A stretch of DNA of 64,000 nucleotides from Bdellovibrio bacteriovorus (GTDB taxonomy: Bacteria; Bdellovibrionota; Bdellovibrionia; Bdellovibrionales; Bdellovibrionaceae): the NCBI RefSeq assembly GCF_002208115.1, contig NZ_CP020946.1:2852001-2916000 (forward strand), given 5' to 3'. Under the pieces are notes generated by a model, which saw only the letters and a program-made list of their open reading frames with translations, ran no database searches and had not been told where the DNA came from. Every line of letters starts with the position of its first letter. The stretch's first letter is position 1. Both the position numbers and the translations under genes were made by a program. Shown piece after piece: positions 25,243 to 33,958 of this stretch.

Positions 25243-26586
25243 CTAGGCTCCCGCAAAACTCAAAGACTTGATCAAAACATCAGGACAGATAAAGGAATTA
25301 CCCGGCTTGTTATAGTCACGGCCCACCGCTTCGATGTCACGAAGAAGCTCCAGCACGTTTCCAGACATCACAAACTGTTCAATCGGCCCCATGTTCTTGC
25401 CATTTTCATACAAGAACCCTTCTGCCGGCATCGAGAAATCCCCGGTCGACTGCTTAAAGCCCGCATGAAGTCCGCCTTCAAAACTGGCCAGATGAATGAC
25501 CTTGTCATAAGAAGACAGCAAATCCTGCAAAGACTTTTCCCCACGAGCCACAACAAGATTTGTCGGCGCAATCGCCTGCTGGGAAGCCGGGCTGCGACGA
25601 GCGTGCGCCGTGTGGGGAAGATTCATTTTATTGGCATACTCCAGGTTGGACAGGTAGTTCTTCAAAACACCCTTTTCAAACAACACGGTTTTCTGCGAAG
25701 GCGCCCCTTCATCGTCAAAGGGACGAACTGAAGTGCCGCGAGTTTCAAAAGGATCATCCAACAGCTCAAACTTGTCGCTGGCAATTTTCTGACCCAGCTT
25801 ACCCTTGAACAGGGACTTTCCTTCATGCACTTCTTTGGCAGAGAAATAATCATAAATCATCTGCAAAACTGTCGAGAACTGTTCGCGATCAATCACCACA
25901 GCATAGTTCCCCGTCTGAAGCTTTGTCGCCCCCAGGCGGGCAATCGCTTTTCGCACACCTTCTTCAGCCACTTCCGTGGCATTGATGTCCTCAAACTTAC
26001 GGGCAAAGAAACCTTCGCCATCCATTTTGGAGGACTCCCCTTCTTTGGCCAAAGGATAAGTGTATCCAGAGTAATAGTTCTGCTTGAACTCCTGATCCAG
26101 CCCCTCTGAATTCAAGATGCGTTTGAAGCTGACTGACTCGTTAAAGCCCGAGTATGGAACATTCGCCACACGCGCATCTTTAGCCAGACACTTCTCTTCA
26201 AGAAGCCTTGCCACTTCCAGTTTGCGGTCCATGGAAATTTCCTCTGGCTTGAAAAGTTCCGGCATGGCTTTCACAGCCTGAGGTTTCACCAGATCCACCG
26301 GCTTGCTTTCACCCGTCTGAACGGTTTTGGCATTATTCAAAGCCTCTCCGTAAGTGCGCAGCAAGGATTCTTCTGAAAGGTTTTCAGTGTATGCATAACC
26401 CTGATTGGCCCCCAGAATCACACGCAAGCCCGCCATTTGCGACTGGGTGGATTCGAAAGACTCCAGCTTGCGTTTGGAATAACCAATGCTCAGTGCTTCT
26501 CCGCCGGAAACAAGCATTTCGACTTTGGCACCGTCTTTACGGGCCTGGTCTGCGATTTTTTGGAAGTTCGTTTTAATAGTGTCCAT
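25243..26586 (-). CDS. tldE: TldE/PmbA-type metalloprotease subunit
   Basis: The 447-residue product starts at ATG 26586, overlapping the tldD stop (TAATG). Upstream in-frame codons inside tldD are not used. It has the TldE layout: VEMLVSGGEALSIGYSKRKLESF, VVIDREQFSTVLQMIYDYFSAKEV, and the C-terminal IEQFVMSGNVLELLRDIEAVGRD with FICPDVLIKSLSFAG. As usual for TldE it lacks the HExxxH zinc motif. TldD and TldE form a heterodimeric protease that cleaves unfolded peptides, for example microcin B17 and CcdA in E. coli. The native substrate here is unknown. Confidence 0.93.
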   Translation of the reverse strand: MDTIKTNFQKIADQARKDGAKVEMLVSGGEALSIGYSKRKLESFESTQSQMAGLRVILGANQGYAYTENLSEESLLRTYGEALNNAKTVQTGESKPVDLVKPQAVKAMPELFKPEEISMDRKLEVARLLEEKCLAKDARVANVPYSGFNESVSFKRILNSEGLDQEFKQNYYSGYTYPLAKEGESSKMDGEGFFARKFEDINATEVAEEGVRKAIARLGATKLQTGNYAVVIDREQFSTVLQMIYDYFSAKEVHEGKSLFKGKLGQKIASDKFELLDDPFETRGTSVRPFDDEGAPSQKTVLFEKGVLKNYLSNLEYANKMNLPHTAHARRSPASQQAIAPTNLVVARGEKSLQDLLSSYDKVIHLASFEGGLHAGFKQSTGDFSMPAEGFLYENGKNMGPIEQFVMSGNVLELLRDIEAVGRDYNKPGNSFICPDVLIKSLSFAGA

Positions 26587-27974
26587 TATTTTGCTCTCCC
26601 ACCAACCATCAGGCTGGAAACCAGAACTTGAGGCTGACCCACGGCCGCCGGAATTGTTCCGCTGACAGATCCGCACATACCGCGCGCCAGTTTCAGATCA
26701 TCAGAAACTTTTGTGATCTTACCCAGCGTATCGATACCACGACCGATCAGGCAGGCACCCTTCACCGCTTCTTCAATACGGCCATTGCGGATGATGTAAC
26801 CTTCCGCCACCTGGAAGTTGTAATCACCTGTGCCCGGGTTCACCGAGCCGCCACCCATGCGTTTTGCATAAAGGCCGTAATCCACATCGCGAACCATGTC
26901 TTCGAACTTGTCTTTCCCGGCCGCGATGAAAGTGTTTCTCATGCGGGACGCAGGAGCAAACTTGTAAGACTGACGGCGACCGCTGCCGGTGATTTCATAA
27001 CCGGTCTGACGGGAGCCCATTTCATCCACGATATAGGATTTCAAAATACCGTTTTCAATCAAGGTTGTTTTCTTGGTCTTGTTGCCCTCGTCATCCATAT
27101 TCAAAGAGCCCCATCCATTTTCGATGGTGCCATCATCAATCGCCGTCACACATTCATGCGCGATTTTCTGATTCATCTTGCCGCAGAACACGGAAGAATC
27201 CTTGGCCACACCGGTCGTTTCCAGACCGTGACCACAAGCTTCGTGGAACAATACACCGCCAAAGGCATTGTCGATCAATACCGGCATGTCCCCGGCTGGT
27301 GCATAAGCCGCAGTGGTCAGCAACATCGCACGGTCCACAGCACCCTCTGCCAGAGCTTTCAAATCAATCTGATCATAAACTTCCGAAGTCCCCATGTGGC
27401 CTTCATCGTCGGCGGAGCTTTCTTTCACGCCGTTGCTTTCAACGAAGGTCTGCATGCGGATACGGGAATAGGCACGTTCATCATATGCCATCAAACCGCG
27501 AGAGTTGGCGATTTGCACACGCTGGAACTTTTCATTCAAACCCGCTTCAACTTGCGTCACCGCCGAGTTGCGGGCCCGGGCATGCTGATCAATGCCGTTC
27601 AACCACTTGAACTTGCGGTCGCGGTTCATCTCCCACGGTTTTTCACCAAAGGTGTGAACAGAATCAAAAGGCACCTGCATCAGCGGCATGGATTTGGAGG
27701 CCGCACCCGTGCCACGGCTTTGAGCTGCGTTCAACGCCGCCTTCACCAGGCCGGCTTCTGAAAGATCATTCGTTGTCACATAGACAATCTCATGGCCGAA
27801 GAACAGACGGATCCCTGCGCCGTACAACTGGCCCACAATGGCCTGGTCGGCTTTGGAATTCAGAACGGTCAGTTGGGAAGAATAAGTGTCTTCAACAAAG
27901 ATATCAGCGAAATCAGCACCCGTGCTCAGAGCCGCATCCAGAGCCTTGGACAGAATGTGAGGTTGAATAATCAT
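26586..27974 (-). CDS. tldD: TldD metalloprotease subunit
   Basis: The 462-residue product starts at ATG 27974 behind AAGGAGG. The zinc-binding motif HEACGH (244-249) within GGVLFHEACGHGLETTGVAKDSSVF is intact, followed by GSGRRQSYKFAPASRMRNTFI and MCGSVSGTIPAAVGQPQVLVSSLMVGG. It is the catalytic half of the TldD/TldE protease. It is the first gene of a three-gene leftward operon, tightly coupled to tldE. Confidence 0.95.
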   Translation of the reverse strand: MIIQPHILSKALDAALSTGADFADIFVEDTYSSQLTVLNSKADQAIVGQLYGAGIRLFFGHEIVYVTTNDLSEAGLVKAALNAAQSRGTGAASKSMPLMQVPFDSVHTFGEKPWEMNRDRKFKWLNGIDQHARARNSAVTQVEAGLNEKFQRVQIANSRGLMAYDERAYSRIRMQTFVESNGVKESSADDEGHMGTSEVYDQIDLKALAEGAVDRAMLLTTAAYAPAGDMPVLIDNAFGGVLFHEACGHGLETTGVAKDSSVFCGKMNQKIAHECVTAIDDGTIENGWGSLNMDDEGNKTKKTTLIENGILKSYIVDEMGSRQTGYEITGSGRRQSYKFAPASRMRNTFIAAGKDKFEDMVRDVDYGLYAKRMGGGSVNPGTGDYNFQVAEGYIIRNGRIEEAVKGACLIGRGIDTLGKITKVSDDLKLARGMCGSVSGTIPAAVGQPQVLVSSLMVGGRAK

Positions 27975-28148
27975 AGGGCCTCCTTAAGATCTTCAAAGGA
28001 TAGCTCAAGTCTTGCCCCCTCCCAAGGGGAAATCCCCGGAGGTCGCGTCAGAGGCCTGAAGAACTGATCCGGTATCATCTTATGATCCCTTCGATATTAT
28101 GGGGCCAAATGGAACGATGCTTGAAATACCTCTGACGCAGGAGTGATT

Positions 28149-29705
28149 ATGAGCATTAAAACAACGCTAGCCGTCTTGAGCTTGTCGAGCCTTTTGACAA
28201 CGGCGCTGCCTTTTGCGGCACAGGCGTCGGTTGCGGCCCGTTGTGAAGGCATATTCACTTTTGCCAAGGTCGAGAAAAACGATCCCCGCGCCTTTGAAAA
28301 CCTGACGAAATATGAACAGCTTTTCACCAAAGGTCGTGGTCTTGAAACTTACAAGATTGTTCTGGGAAAGGACTTTACCCAGTCCCTGTCCCGCGTTCTG
28401 CAAAAGCAGGACGGTCACTGGTTTGATTCCGGAGCGGGCCATGCCTTCGCGGTCCGCCAGGCGCTGCAGTCCCCGGAAGGCCAAAATCTGAAGTCCACTG
28501 TTGTCGCCTATGAAACCTCCGCCAAATCTGCGGAACGCCTGAATGTGATTTCCGGCCGGTTCCTTGAAACCATTGCCGACAAAGAAATCGCCAAAAGCGA
28601 TCTGATCACCGATGTCTTCGGCCCCCTGGCCTATTCCGGCCAGCCTCATCAGGTGATGCAAAAGTATCTGAACAACCTTAAGCCCGACGGAGAAATCTTC
28701 ATCTTCCTCGGGGCCCGTCATGAACTTTATGGTGAATTCAACAAGGTGATCACGGCCAAAGGCGAAGTTCTGAATTTGGGCCAGTGGCTAGAAACGATTC
28801 CCGGTATTCGCGCTGAACTTGTAAAAACCCCGAAAGAGGACGATGGCACTCATTACGAGATGTGGACCATCAAAATCACCAAGACCGATGAAAACGCCCA
28901 AGTGCCTGCCGTTGAAATGATTCACTTTAAGGAAGGCGCACCGCCGGTGATGTCCTTTAAAGAAGTCGCCAATCAGGGTCTTTCCAACCACGCTTCTTTG
29001 CAGCAAAAAGCCCGCGCCACCTTCCGCGAAAGAAGCAAAAACATCACAGCCACCGAGTTCCTGGATGCCTTCCGCGGCGGCGAACTGCGCCATCCGCTGA
29101 TTGCCAGCATCAAGGGCCTGAAACGCGAAGACCGCTGGGTGAATTCCTCCGAAGTCGGTGCCCAGGTCTTTGCCGGGATGAAATCCAAAGACTATGACTA
29201 TAGCGGCACGTCCGTGTTTGTTGGGCTGGCGCAAAAGTTTATTCGCTGGAGAGCTTCGCGCATCAACACCGATAAAATCAACTACACCCCTGTCGCGGAT
29301 TCAGGCCTTCTGAAAGACGTGCGCGATGTGAAACTGATCACCGACTATCACGGGGACTTTATGTCCTCTTTCGCCCCGGACGTTGTGCTGGGCCGCTATC
29401 TGGAATCCCTGTCCAACAAAGGCGAGATTTATCTGTACACGGGGAAAGAATACGGCGGCTTCGGATCTGACAGCATGGTCATGAGAAAAGACGGAACGCA
29501 AATGCCCCTGCGCCAGTGGTTGCGCCAGATTCCCGGCGTGAACACCAGCTTGTTCCGTGGTGGTTACCACTGGACTGGTGGAGAATGGACCTTCCTGAAG
29601 GTCACGATCAAGGATCGCAATAAAATTAAAATACCAAAACTAAAACTGATGGGAACAACGGAGGGCAAAGACGGCCTTCCGCTTCCTTTCTTTGAGGAAA
29701 TTTAA
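28149..29705 (+). CDS. Exported protein with two methyltransferase-like modules
   Basis: The 518-residue product starts at ATG 28149 behind CAGGAG, with a signal peptide ending PFAAQA-S. The first half looks like a Rossmann methyltransferase: WFDSGAGHAFAVRQAL (motif I-like), STVVAYETSAKSAERL, then DLITDVFGPLAYSGQPHQVMQKYLNNLKPDGEIFIFLG. The second half repeats the later elements: DVKLITDYHGDFMSSFAPD, LGRYLESLSNKGEIYLYTG, and LRQWLRQIPGVNTSLF matching LGQWLETIPGIRAELV. It seems to be an internal duplication with a degenerate SAM site in module two. No SAM is expected in the periplasm, so catalysis may occur elsewhere (prey cytoplasm) or be absent. The gene after it starts three bases downstream. 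Confidence 0.7.
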   Translation: MSIKTTLAVLSLSSLLTTALPFAAQASVAARCEGIFTFAKVEKNDPRAFENLTKYEQLFTKGRGLETYKIVLGKDFTQSLSRVLQKQDGHWFDSGAGHAFAVRQALQSPEGQNLKSTVVAYETSAKSAERLNVISGRFLETIADKEIAKSDLITDVFGPLAYSGQPHQVMQKYLNNLKPDGEIFIFLGARHELYGEFNKVITAKGEVLNLGQWLETIPGIRAELVKTPKEDDGTHYEMWTIKITKTDENAQVPAVEMIHFKEGAPPVMSFKEVANQGLSNHASLQQKARATFRERSKNITATEFLDAFRGGELRHPLIASIKGLKREDRWVNSSEVGAQVFAGMKSKDYDYSGTSVFVGLAQKFIRWRASRINTDKINYTPVADSGLLKDVRDVKLITDYHGDFMSSFAPDVVLGRYLESLSNKGEIYLYTGKEYGGFGSDSMVMRKDGTQMPLRQWLRQIPGVNTSLFRGGYHWTGGEWTFLKVTIKDRNKIKIPKLKLMGTTEGKDGLPLPFFEEI

Positions 29706-29708
29706 GTC

Positions 29709-31070
29709 ATGAACGTTTCTGCTGTATTACTGACTCTCCTGCTGGTCGCTTCGGCCTCGGCGCAAGCCGCCTCTTCTCCGTCTTTCACGGCAGCGGAAGA
29801 AGCCGTCTTGATCGATATTAAAACCAAAACCATCGAGCTGGTGGAAAAGCAAAAGCTGGAAGCCGAAAAACTGCGCCGCTGTTTTGCTTTTGTTACTTTG
29901 TGTGATGCGGAAGTAAAAGAAAAACTGCCGCTGATCCGCAACGCCATCAAACAAAAATCCGAGGAATACCGCCTGCTGGTGGGTCTGGCAAACGCACAAA
30001 GCCTGATGACTTCAGCATCCGCGGCCCGCATCGGCATGACCCTGCCATTTGTGCAGTATGAAAGAAGATTCGACAAGGATCAGACAGAAATGAAACTGAT
30101 CCGTCGCCTGTATCAGGAAGACTATCGCGCAATTTCCGATAAAGCCGCCGCGATGTTCAAGGACAAACCAAAAAGTCCGTATGTGAACCTGGAAGGCTAT
30201 ATCATTCAAAACGAACTTTCCACCGCCACGCAGTTTTACAACATGCAGGCCCTGCTGATCATTCATCAGGTGCCGTTTGTGATCTACATGAAAACCGACA
30301 AGGCCCCGGATCAGGAAATCGCCGTGGCTTTGGGGAAATACATCGAGCGCGTGAACAAGGCTTTGGGTGAACTTTATGACACCCAGAAAAATCCGCTGGA
30401 AAGTTTTCTGGTGTATGAACCGATCGTAAAAAGCATCGTGGAGGAAAATCCGCAAAGTAAAATCATCATCGAAAACCTGCTGCGCCAGCAAAAGCACGCC
30501 GTGGGTCTGAAAGCATGGATTGAAAGAAACTCACCAAGCATCAAACTGGCCGCTCTTTCCACATGTTCTCTGGTGGCAGCAGTTCTTCAGGCATGGCCGG
30601 TATCCTTAGCCTGCGGAGGCACCGCCGCAGCCATCACCGGCAAGCAGCTTTACGATGACTATCACCGCATGCGCGACAACTTCGCCCTGTGGCTGACCGG
30701 AGCCCAAAGCCACACGGCTTTGAAAACGTCCGAAGCCCGCGTGATGTATTCGACATTGGCGCTGTTCTTTGCCGGACAGAGCGTGGGTAACACGTTGCTG
30801 GCAATAGAAACAAGCCTTGTGGCAACGCTGTCGAATCTGCCGACGGTGGCGGCGGCCCGCTTCACCAGCCTGACAGCGCTGCGTGAAGGCGGCATCCGCT
30901 TTGCCTCACGCACGATTGAAATGAAGGGCAAGGATCTGGGGGCCAGTATCTTCGCGGCTTCCTATGCCAACGTCACCGATCATGATTTGAAGACGACCCG
31001 CGAAGACCGCATCTTCACGTACAGGGATCTGCTGCTGCTTCAGCAGGCGGCGCAGACGACGAAGCCTTAA
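29709..31070 (+). CDS. Exported protein of unknown function with central and C-terminal hydrophobic segments
   Basis: The 453-residue product has a signal peptide ending SAQA-A. A helical, charged region (about 40-270) includes a coiled-coil-like stretch ELVEKQKLEAEKLRRCF. Hydrophobic segments follow near 283-308 (LAALSTCSLVAAVLQAWPVS) and 345-380, with a polar end. The first segment contains AAAITGK, which is not a convincing P-loop. I do not recognise the family. It starts three bases after the double methyltransferase-like gene and shares its terminator, so the two form an operon of exported, lineage-specific proteins that probably act together. Confidence 0.65.
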   Translation: MNVSAVLLTLLLVASASAQAASSPSFTAAEEAVLIDIKTKTIELVEKQKLEAEKLRRCFAFVTLCDAEVKEKLPLIRNAIKQKSEEYRLLVGLANAQSLMTSASAARIGMTLPFVQYERRFDKDQTEMKLIRRLYQEDYRAISDKAAAMFKDKPKSPYVNLEGYIIQNELSTATQFYNMQALLIIHQVPFVIYMKTDKAPDQEIAVALGKYIERVNKALGELYDTQKNPLESFLVYEPIVKSIVEENPQSKIIIENLLRQQKHAVGLKAWIERNSPSIKLAALSTCSLVAAVLQAWPVSLACGGTAAAITGKQLYDDYHRMRDNFALWLTGAQSHTALKTSEARVMYSTLALFFAGQSVGNTLLAIETSLVATLSNLPTVAAARFTSLTALREGGIRFASRTIEMKGKDLGASIFAASYANVTDHDLKTTREDRIFTYRDLLLLQQAAQTTKP

Positions 31071-31101
31071 AGGCTTGGGTTTCACTCTTTCCTTAAAAAA
31101 C

Positions 31102-31136
31102 AAAACCCACAACCGGTTAAAGTTGTGGGTTTTTTA
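31102..31136. terminator. Bidirectional terminator
   Basis: AAACCCACAAC, loop of eight, GTTGTGGGTTT, then TTT; an A-rich run stands on the other side. It serves the exported-protein operon (+) and the tex operon (-). Confidence 0.9.
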
Positions 31137-31156
31137 TTTTCAAACTTGAAAGCGAA

Positions 31157-31252
31157 TTACTTGCGGATTTTCGCTCTGTACATACGCTTCTTGGTCAAGA
31201 TGCGTTTTTTTCTGTGACGGATACCTTTTCTGGATTTACCTTTTGCTGCCAT
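31157..31252 (-). CDS. 31-residue highly basic protein, possible ribosome-associated factor
   Basis: A very short gene with a model ribosome-binding site: AAGGAG seven bases before ATG 31252. Of 31 residues, 16 are Lys or Arg and none is acidic; representative segments are GKSRKGIRHRKK and TKKRMYRAKIRK. It starts 14 bases after the tex stop and ends in front of a strong terminator, so it is the last gene of the tex transcript. Size and charge recall tiny ribosomal proteins such as bTHX or the bS22/AURKAIP1-COX24 group, but I cannot align it convincingly to either. It is easily missed by gene finders. Confidence 0.75.
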   Translation of the reverse strand: MAAKGKSRKGIRHRKKRILTKKRMYRAKIRK

Positions 31253-31266
31253 TTTAGTTCTCCTTA

Positions 31267-33609
31267 TTATTTCTTATTTGTCGGAACATTCATCAAAGCT
31301 GCAAACGGGTTGTTAAACGGGTTTGCAGGTTTCATTGGAGCCTGAGCAGGTTTGCCTGCCGGCGGACGCTGCCCCTGACCCATTGGGCGGGAAGCACCAC
31401 GGTTTTCCGGACGTCTTTCACCACGAGGTGCAGAGGCTTCCGGAGCATCGTCCATTTTCATCGTCAAAGAGATCTGGTTTTTAACCACATCCACTTTCAG
31501 AACCTTCACTGTCACATGGTCACCTGGGTTTACCACTTTACGAGGGTCATCCACGAACTTGTGAGACAATGCAGAGATATGCACCAGACCATCCTGGTGA
31601 ACACCGATATCCACGAACGCGCCAAAGTTAGTCACATTCGTCACGATACCCGGGCAGATCATACCTTCCGTCAGATCCTTCACTTCCATGATGTCATCAC
31701 GGAACTGGAATACCTTGAACGGATCACGCGGATCGCGGCCTGGCTTTTCAAGCTCTTTAACGATGTCATCAAAGGTGAACTCACCCACCAGTTGCGCCCA
31801 TTTGGTTCTTTGGGAAGCCAGTTTTTTCGCGCCTTCACCGATAACATCAGACAAAGACACACCCAGGTCTTTCGCCATGTCCGTCACCGCCTGGTAACGC
31901 TCAGGGTGAATACCGGTGGAATCCAGAACCTGTTTACTTTGCGGGATTCTCAAGAAACCTGCTGCCTGTTCGAAAACTTTTGCAGAGAACTTGGGAACTT
32001 TCAAAAGCTCAGTACGGTCGTTGAACAGGGCTTTCTTACGAGCCTCTACGATACCCTTCGCCAGTGCCGGACCGATACCCGCCACGTGGGAAAGAAGCGC
32101 TGCTGAAGCCGTGTTCACGTCAACACCCACGTTATTCACGCAGGACTCAACCACTGCTTCCAGGGATTTTTTCAACTGGGACTGATTCACATCGTGCTGG
32201 TACTGACCAACGCCGATGGATTTTGGATCAACTTTAACCAGCTCGGCCAACGGATCCTGCAAACGGCGCGCGATAGAGATCGCACCTTTTACCGTCACAT
32301 CCAGATCCGGGAACTCTTCACGAGCCACTTCAGAAGCTGAGTACACGGAAGCTCCGGACTCAGACACCATCACAACCGGGATGTTTTTACCCAGGTCTTT
32401 CAGAACTTTCTTCAGGAAGGCTTCGGTCTCACGACCGGCAGTTCCGTTACCGACAGCAATCGCCTCGATCTGGATCTGCTTCATCACGTCACCGAACAGA
32501 ACTTTGGCTTTTCTGTCAGCATCGTCACCCAAAGTGTAAAGAACCGTGTGGGAAATAAAGGCACCGGATTTGTCGATCAGAGCCACTTTACAGCCTGTTC
32601 TCAAACCTGGATCCACGCCCAAGACACATTTTGGTCCGTACGGGGAAGCCAGCAAAAGCTTACGCACGTTTTCAGCAAAGACCGTGATCGCATCCTGATC
32701 CGCTTTTTCTTTCAACTGACGGTGAACTTCGTTCACAACAGAAGGAAGAACATAAACGTTCAATGCCAGACGAGCACACTGTTTCAGATAGTCGCCGATC
32801 GCATTGTCCGGAGTGGACGTCGCGAAGTTTTCATAGGATTTCAAAATAGCTTCGTCGTCGCCTTTAACGTCAACGGTCAGCTCTTCTTCCTGCCAGCCAC
32901 GTCTCATCGCCAGATAGCGGTGATTGTTTTTTGCATCCAGAAGGTTTTTAACCGGCTCTTCAAATTCCTTGTACATTTCGTACTTGGAGTTTGCTTTGTA
33001 GCCTTTGGCCGCCTTGGCCACCACACGACCGCTGTCGTTGTAGTTTTTCGCCACCATCGCACGAAGGTCGGCATCATTGGCCACTTTTTCGACCAGGATG
33101 TCCTGCGCGCCTTTAAGCGCTTCTTCGTAGGTGTTGATTTTTGCAGTTGGATTGAGGAAGTTCTTCGCCTTCATCTCCATGGTCTGATCGTCTTTGATCG
33201 TGCCATGGCCCATATCCCAGATCCAGTTTGCCAAAGGTTCCAGGCCCGCTTCGCGTGCGATGGTCGCTTTGGTTTTCTTTTTCTTTTTGAATGGTTTGTA
33301 GATTTCTTCCAACTCGCCCAGATCCCAGGAAAGCTCGATGCGCTTCTGGATTTCTGCCGTCAGGTTGTTTTGTTCGCCGATTTCTTTAATCAGGAACGCC
33401 TTACGTTTGACGATTTCGTTGTAAGTTTCGTGACCTTCGATAACCGCGCGGATTTGAACCTCGTCCAAATTGCCGGTTTTCTCTTTACGGTAACGTGCGA
33501 TGAACGGAACGGTTGCCCCTTCTGCCGCAAGTTCGATCACAGCCTGTGCTGACTTTGCGGTAACGGTTGGAGCAATACGAGCCAAATAACTCTGAAGAGC
33601 CTGATCCAT
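31267..33609 (-). CDS. tex: Tex-type RNA-binding transcription accessory protein
   Basis: The 780-residue product has an N-terminal Tex domain (FIARYRKEKTGNLDEVQIRAV at about 35-55) and a YqgF/RNase H-like domain (CVLGVDPGLRTGCKVALID). A helix-hairpin-helix region follows (SAALLSHVAGIGPALAKGIVEAR), then a C-terminal S1 domain (GMICPGIVTNVTNFGAFVDIGVHQDGLVHIS). A Pro/Ala/Arg-rich tail of about 55 residues follows, low in complexity. Tex binds nucleic acid and affects transcription and toxin expression in other species. It starts at ATG 33609 with AGAGG upstream, is preceded by infA, and is followed by the tiny basic gene. Confidence 0.96.
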   Translation of the reverse strand: MDQALQSYLARIAPTVTAKSAQAVIELAAEGATVPFIARYRKEKTGNLDEVQIRAVIEGHETYNEIVKRKAFLIKEIGEQNNLTAEIQKRIELSWDLGELEEIYKPFKKKKKTKATIAREAGLEPLANWIWDMGHGTIKDDQTMEMKAKNFLNPTAKINTYEEALKGAQDILVEKVANDADLRAMVAKNYNDSGRVVAKAAKGYKANSKYEMYKEFEEPVKNLLDAKNNHRYLAMRRGWQEEELTVDVKGDDEAILKSYENFATSTPDNAIGDYLKQCARLALNVYVLPSVVNEVHRQLKEKADQDAITVFAENVRKLLLASPYGPKCVLGVDPGLRTGCKVALIDKSGAFISHTVLYTLGDDADRKAKVLFGDVMKQIQIEAIAVGNGTAGRETEAFLKKVLKDLGKNIPVVMVSESGASVYSASEVAREEFPDLDVTVKGAISIARRLQDPLAELVKVDPKSIGVGQYQHDVNQSQLKKSLEAVVESCVNNVGVDVNTASAALLSHVAGIGPALAKGIVEARKKALFNDRTELLKVPKFSAKVFEQAAGFLRIPQSKQVLDSTGIHPERYQAVTDMAKDLGVSLSDVIGEGAKKLASQRTKWAQLVGEFTFDDIVKELEKPGRDPRDPFKVFQFRDDIMEVKDLTEGMICPGIVTNVTNFGAFVDIGVHQDGLVHISALSHKFVDDPRKVVNPGDHVTVKVLKVDVVKNQISLTMKMDDAPEASAPRGERRPENRGASRPMGQGQRPPAGKPAQAPMKPANPFNNPFAALMNVPTNKK

Positions 33610-33656
33610 AGAACCTCTAGATTTAATTGGAAATGTTAGAAGATATTAAATCGGTA

Positions 33657-33875
33657 TTATTTGTGACGGAATTGGATCAAGCCGTGAGATGGGTCGTAAG
33701 GAGATACCCCTACGCTCACACGGTCACCAACAACCACGCGGATATTAAAGCGTCTCATTTTTCCGCAAAGCTTTGCGTTAATGATAACTTTATTATCAAG
33801 TTCAATTTTGTATAGACCACCCGCCAGGGCGTCGATCACTTTTCCGTCAATTTGTACCAAATCGTCTTTTGCCAT
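33657..33875 (-). CDS. infA: Translation initiation factor IF-1
   Basis: The 72-residue product has standard length. MAKDDLVQIDGKVIDALAGGLYKIEL, the central AKLCGKMRRFNIRVVVGDRVSV, and SPYDPSHGLIQFRHK closely follow the S1/OB-fold pattern of bacterial IF-1. IF-1 occupies the ribosomal A site during initiation. No clear SD is visible before ATG 33875. It lies 47 bases upstream of tex on the same strand, giving an infA, tex, basic-peptide group. It stands apart from the spc operon where infA is found in many bacteria. Confidence 0.95.
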   Translation of the reverse strand: MAKDDLVQIDGKVIDALAGGLYKIELDNKVIINAKLCGKMRRFNIRVVVGDRVSVGVSPYDPSHGLIQFRHK

Positions 33876-33958
33876 GCAGATAAATTTCTAGGTCAGTTTC
33901 CGGGGCCTTGCAATAGTTTTCTGCCCATCGCACCCCGAAACATGAGATTTGGATTAAC

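Noticed and set aside
30600-30650. Walker A motif (AAAITGK) in the exported protein at 29709-31070
   Set aside because: The glycine pattern does not fit GxxxxGK[ST] and the segment is part of a hydrophobic helix in an exported protein.
31137-31156. Assignment of the 31-residue peptide as bS22/AURKAIP1
   Set aside because: Only composition matches; the residue order could not be aligned with confidence.
32548-33552. Long open frame on the + strand opposite tex, and similar long frames opposite topA, the protease gene and tldD
   Set aside because: They are antisense shadows of strongly conserved genes, lack an SD and signal nothing recognisable when read as protein.
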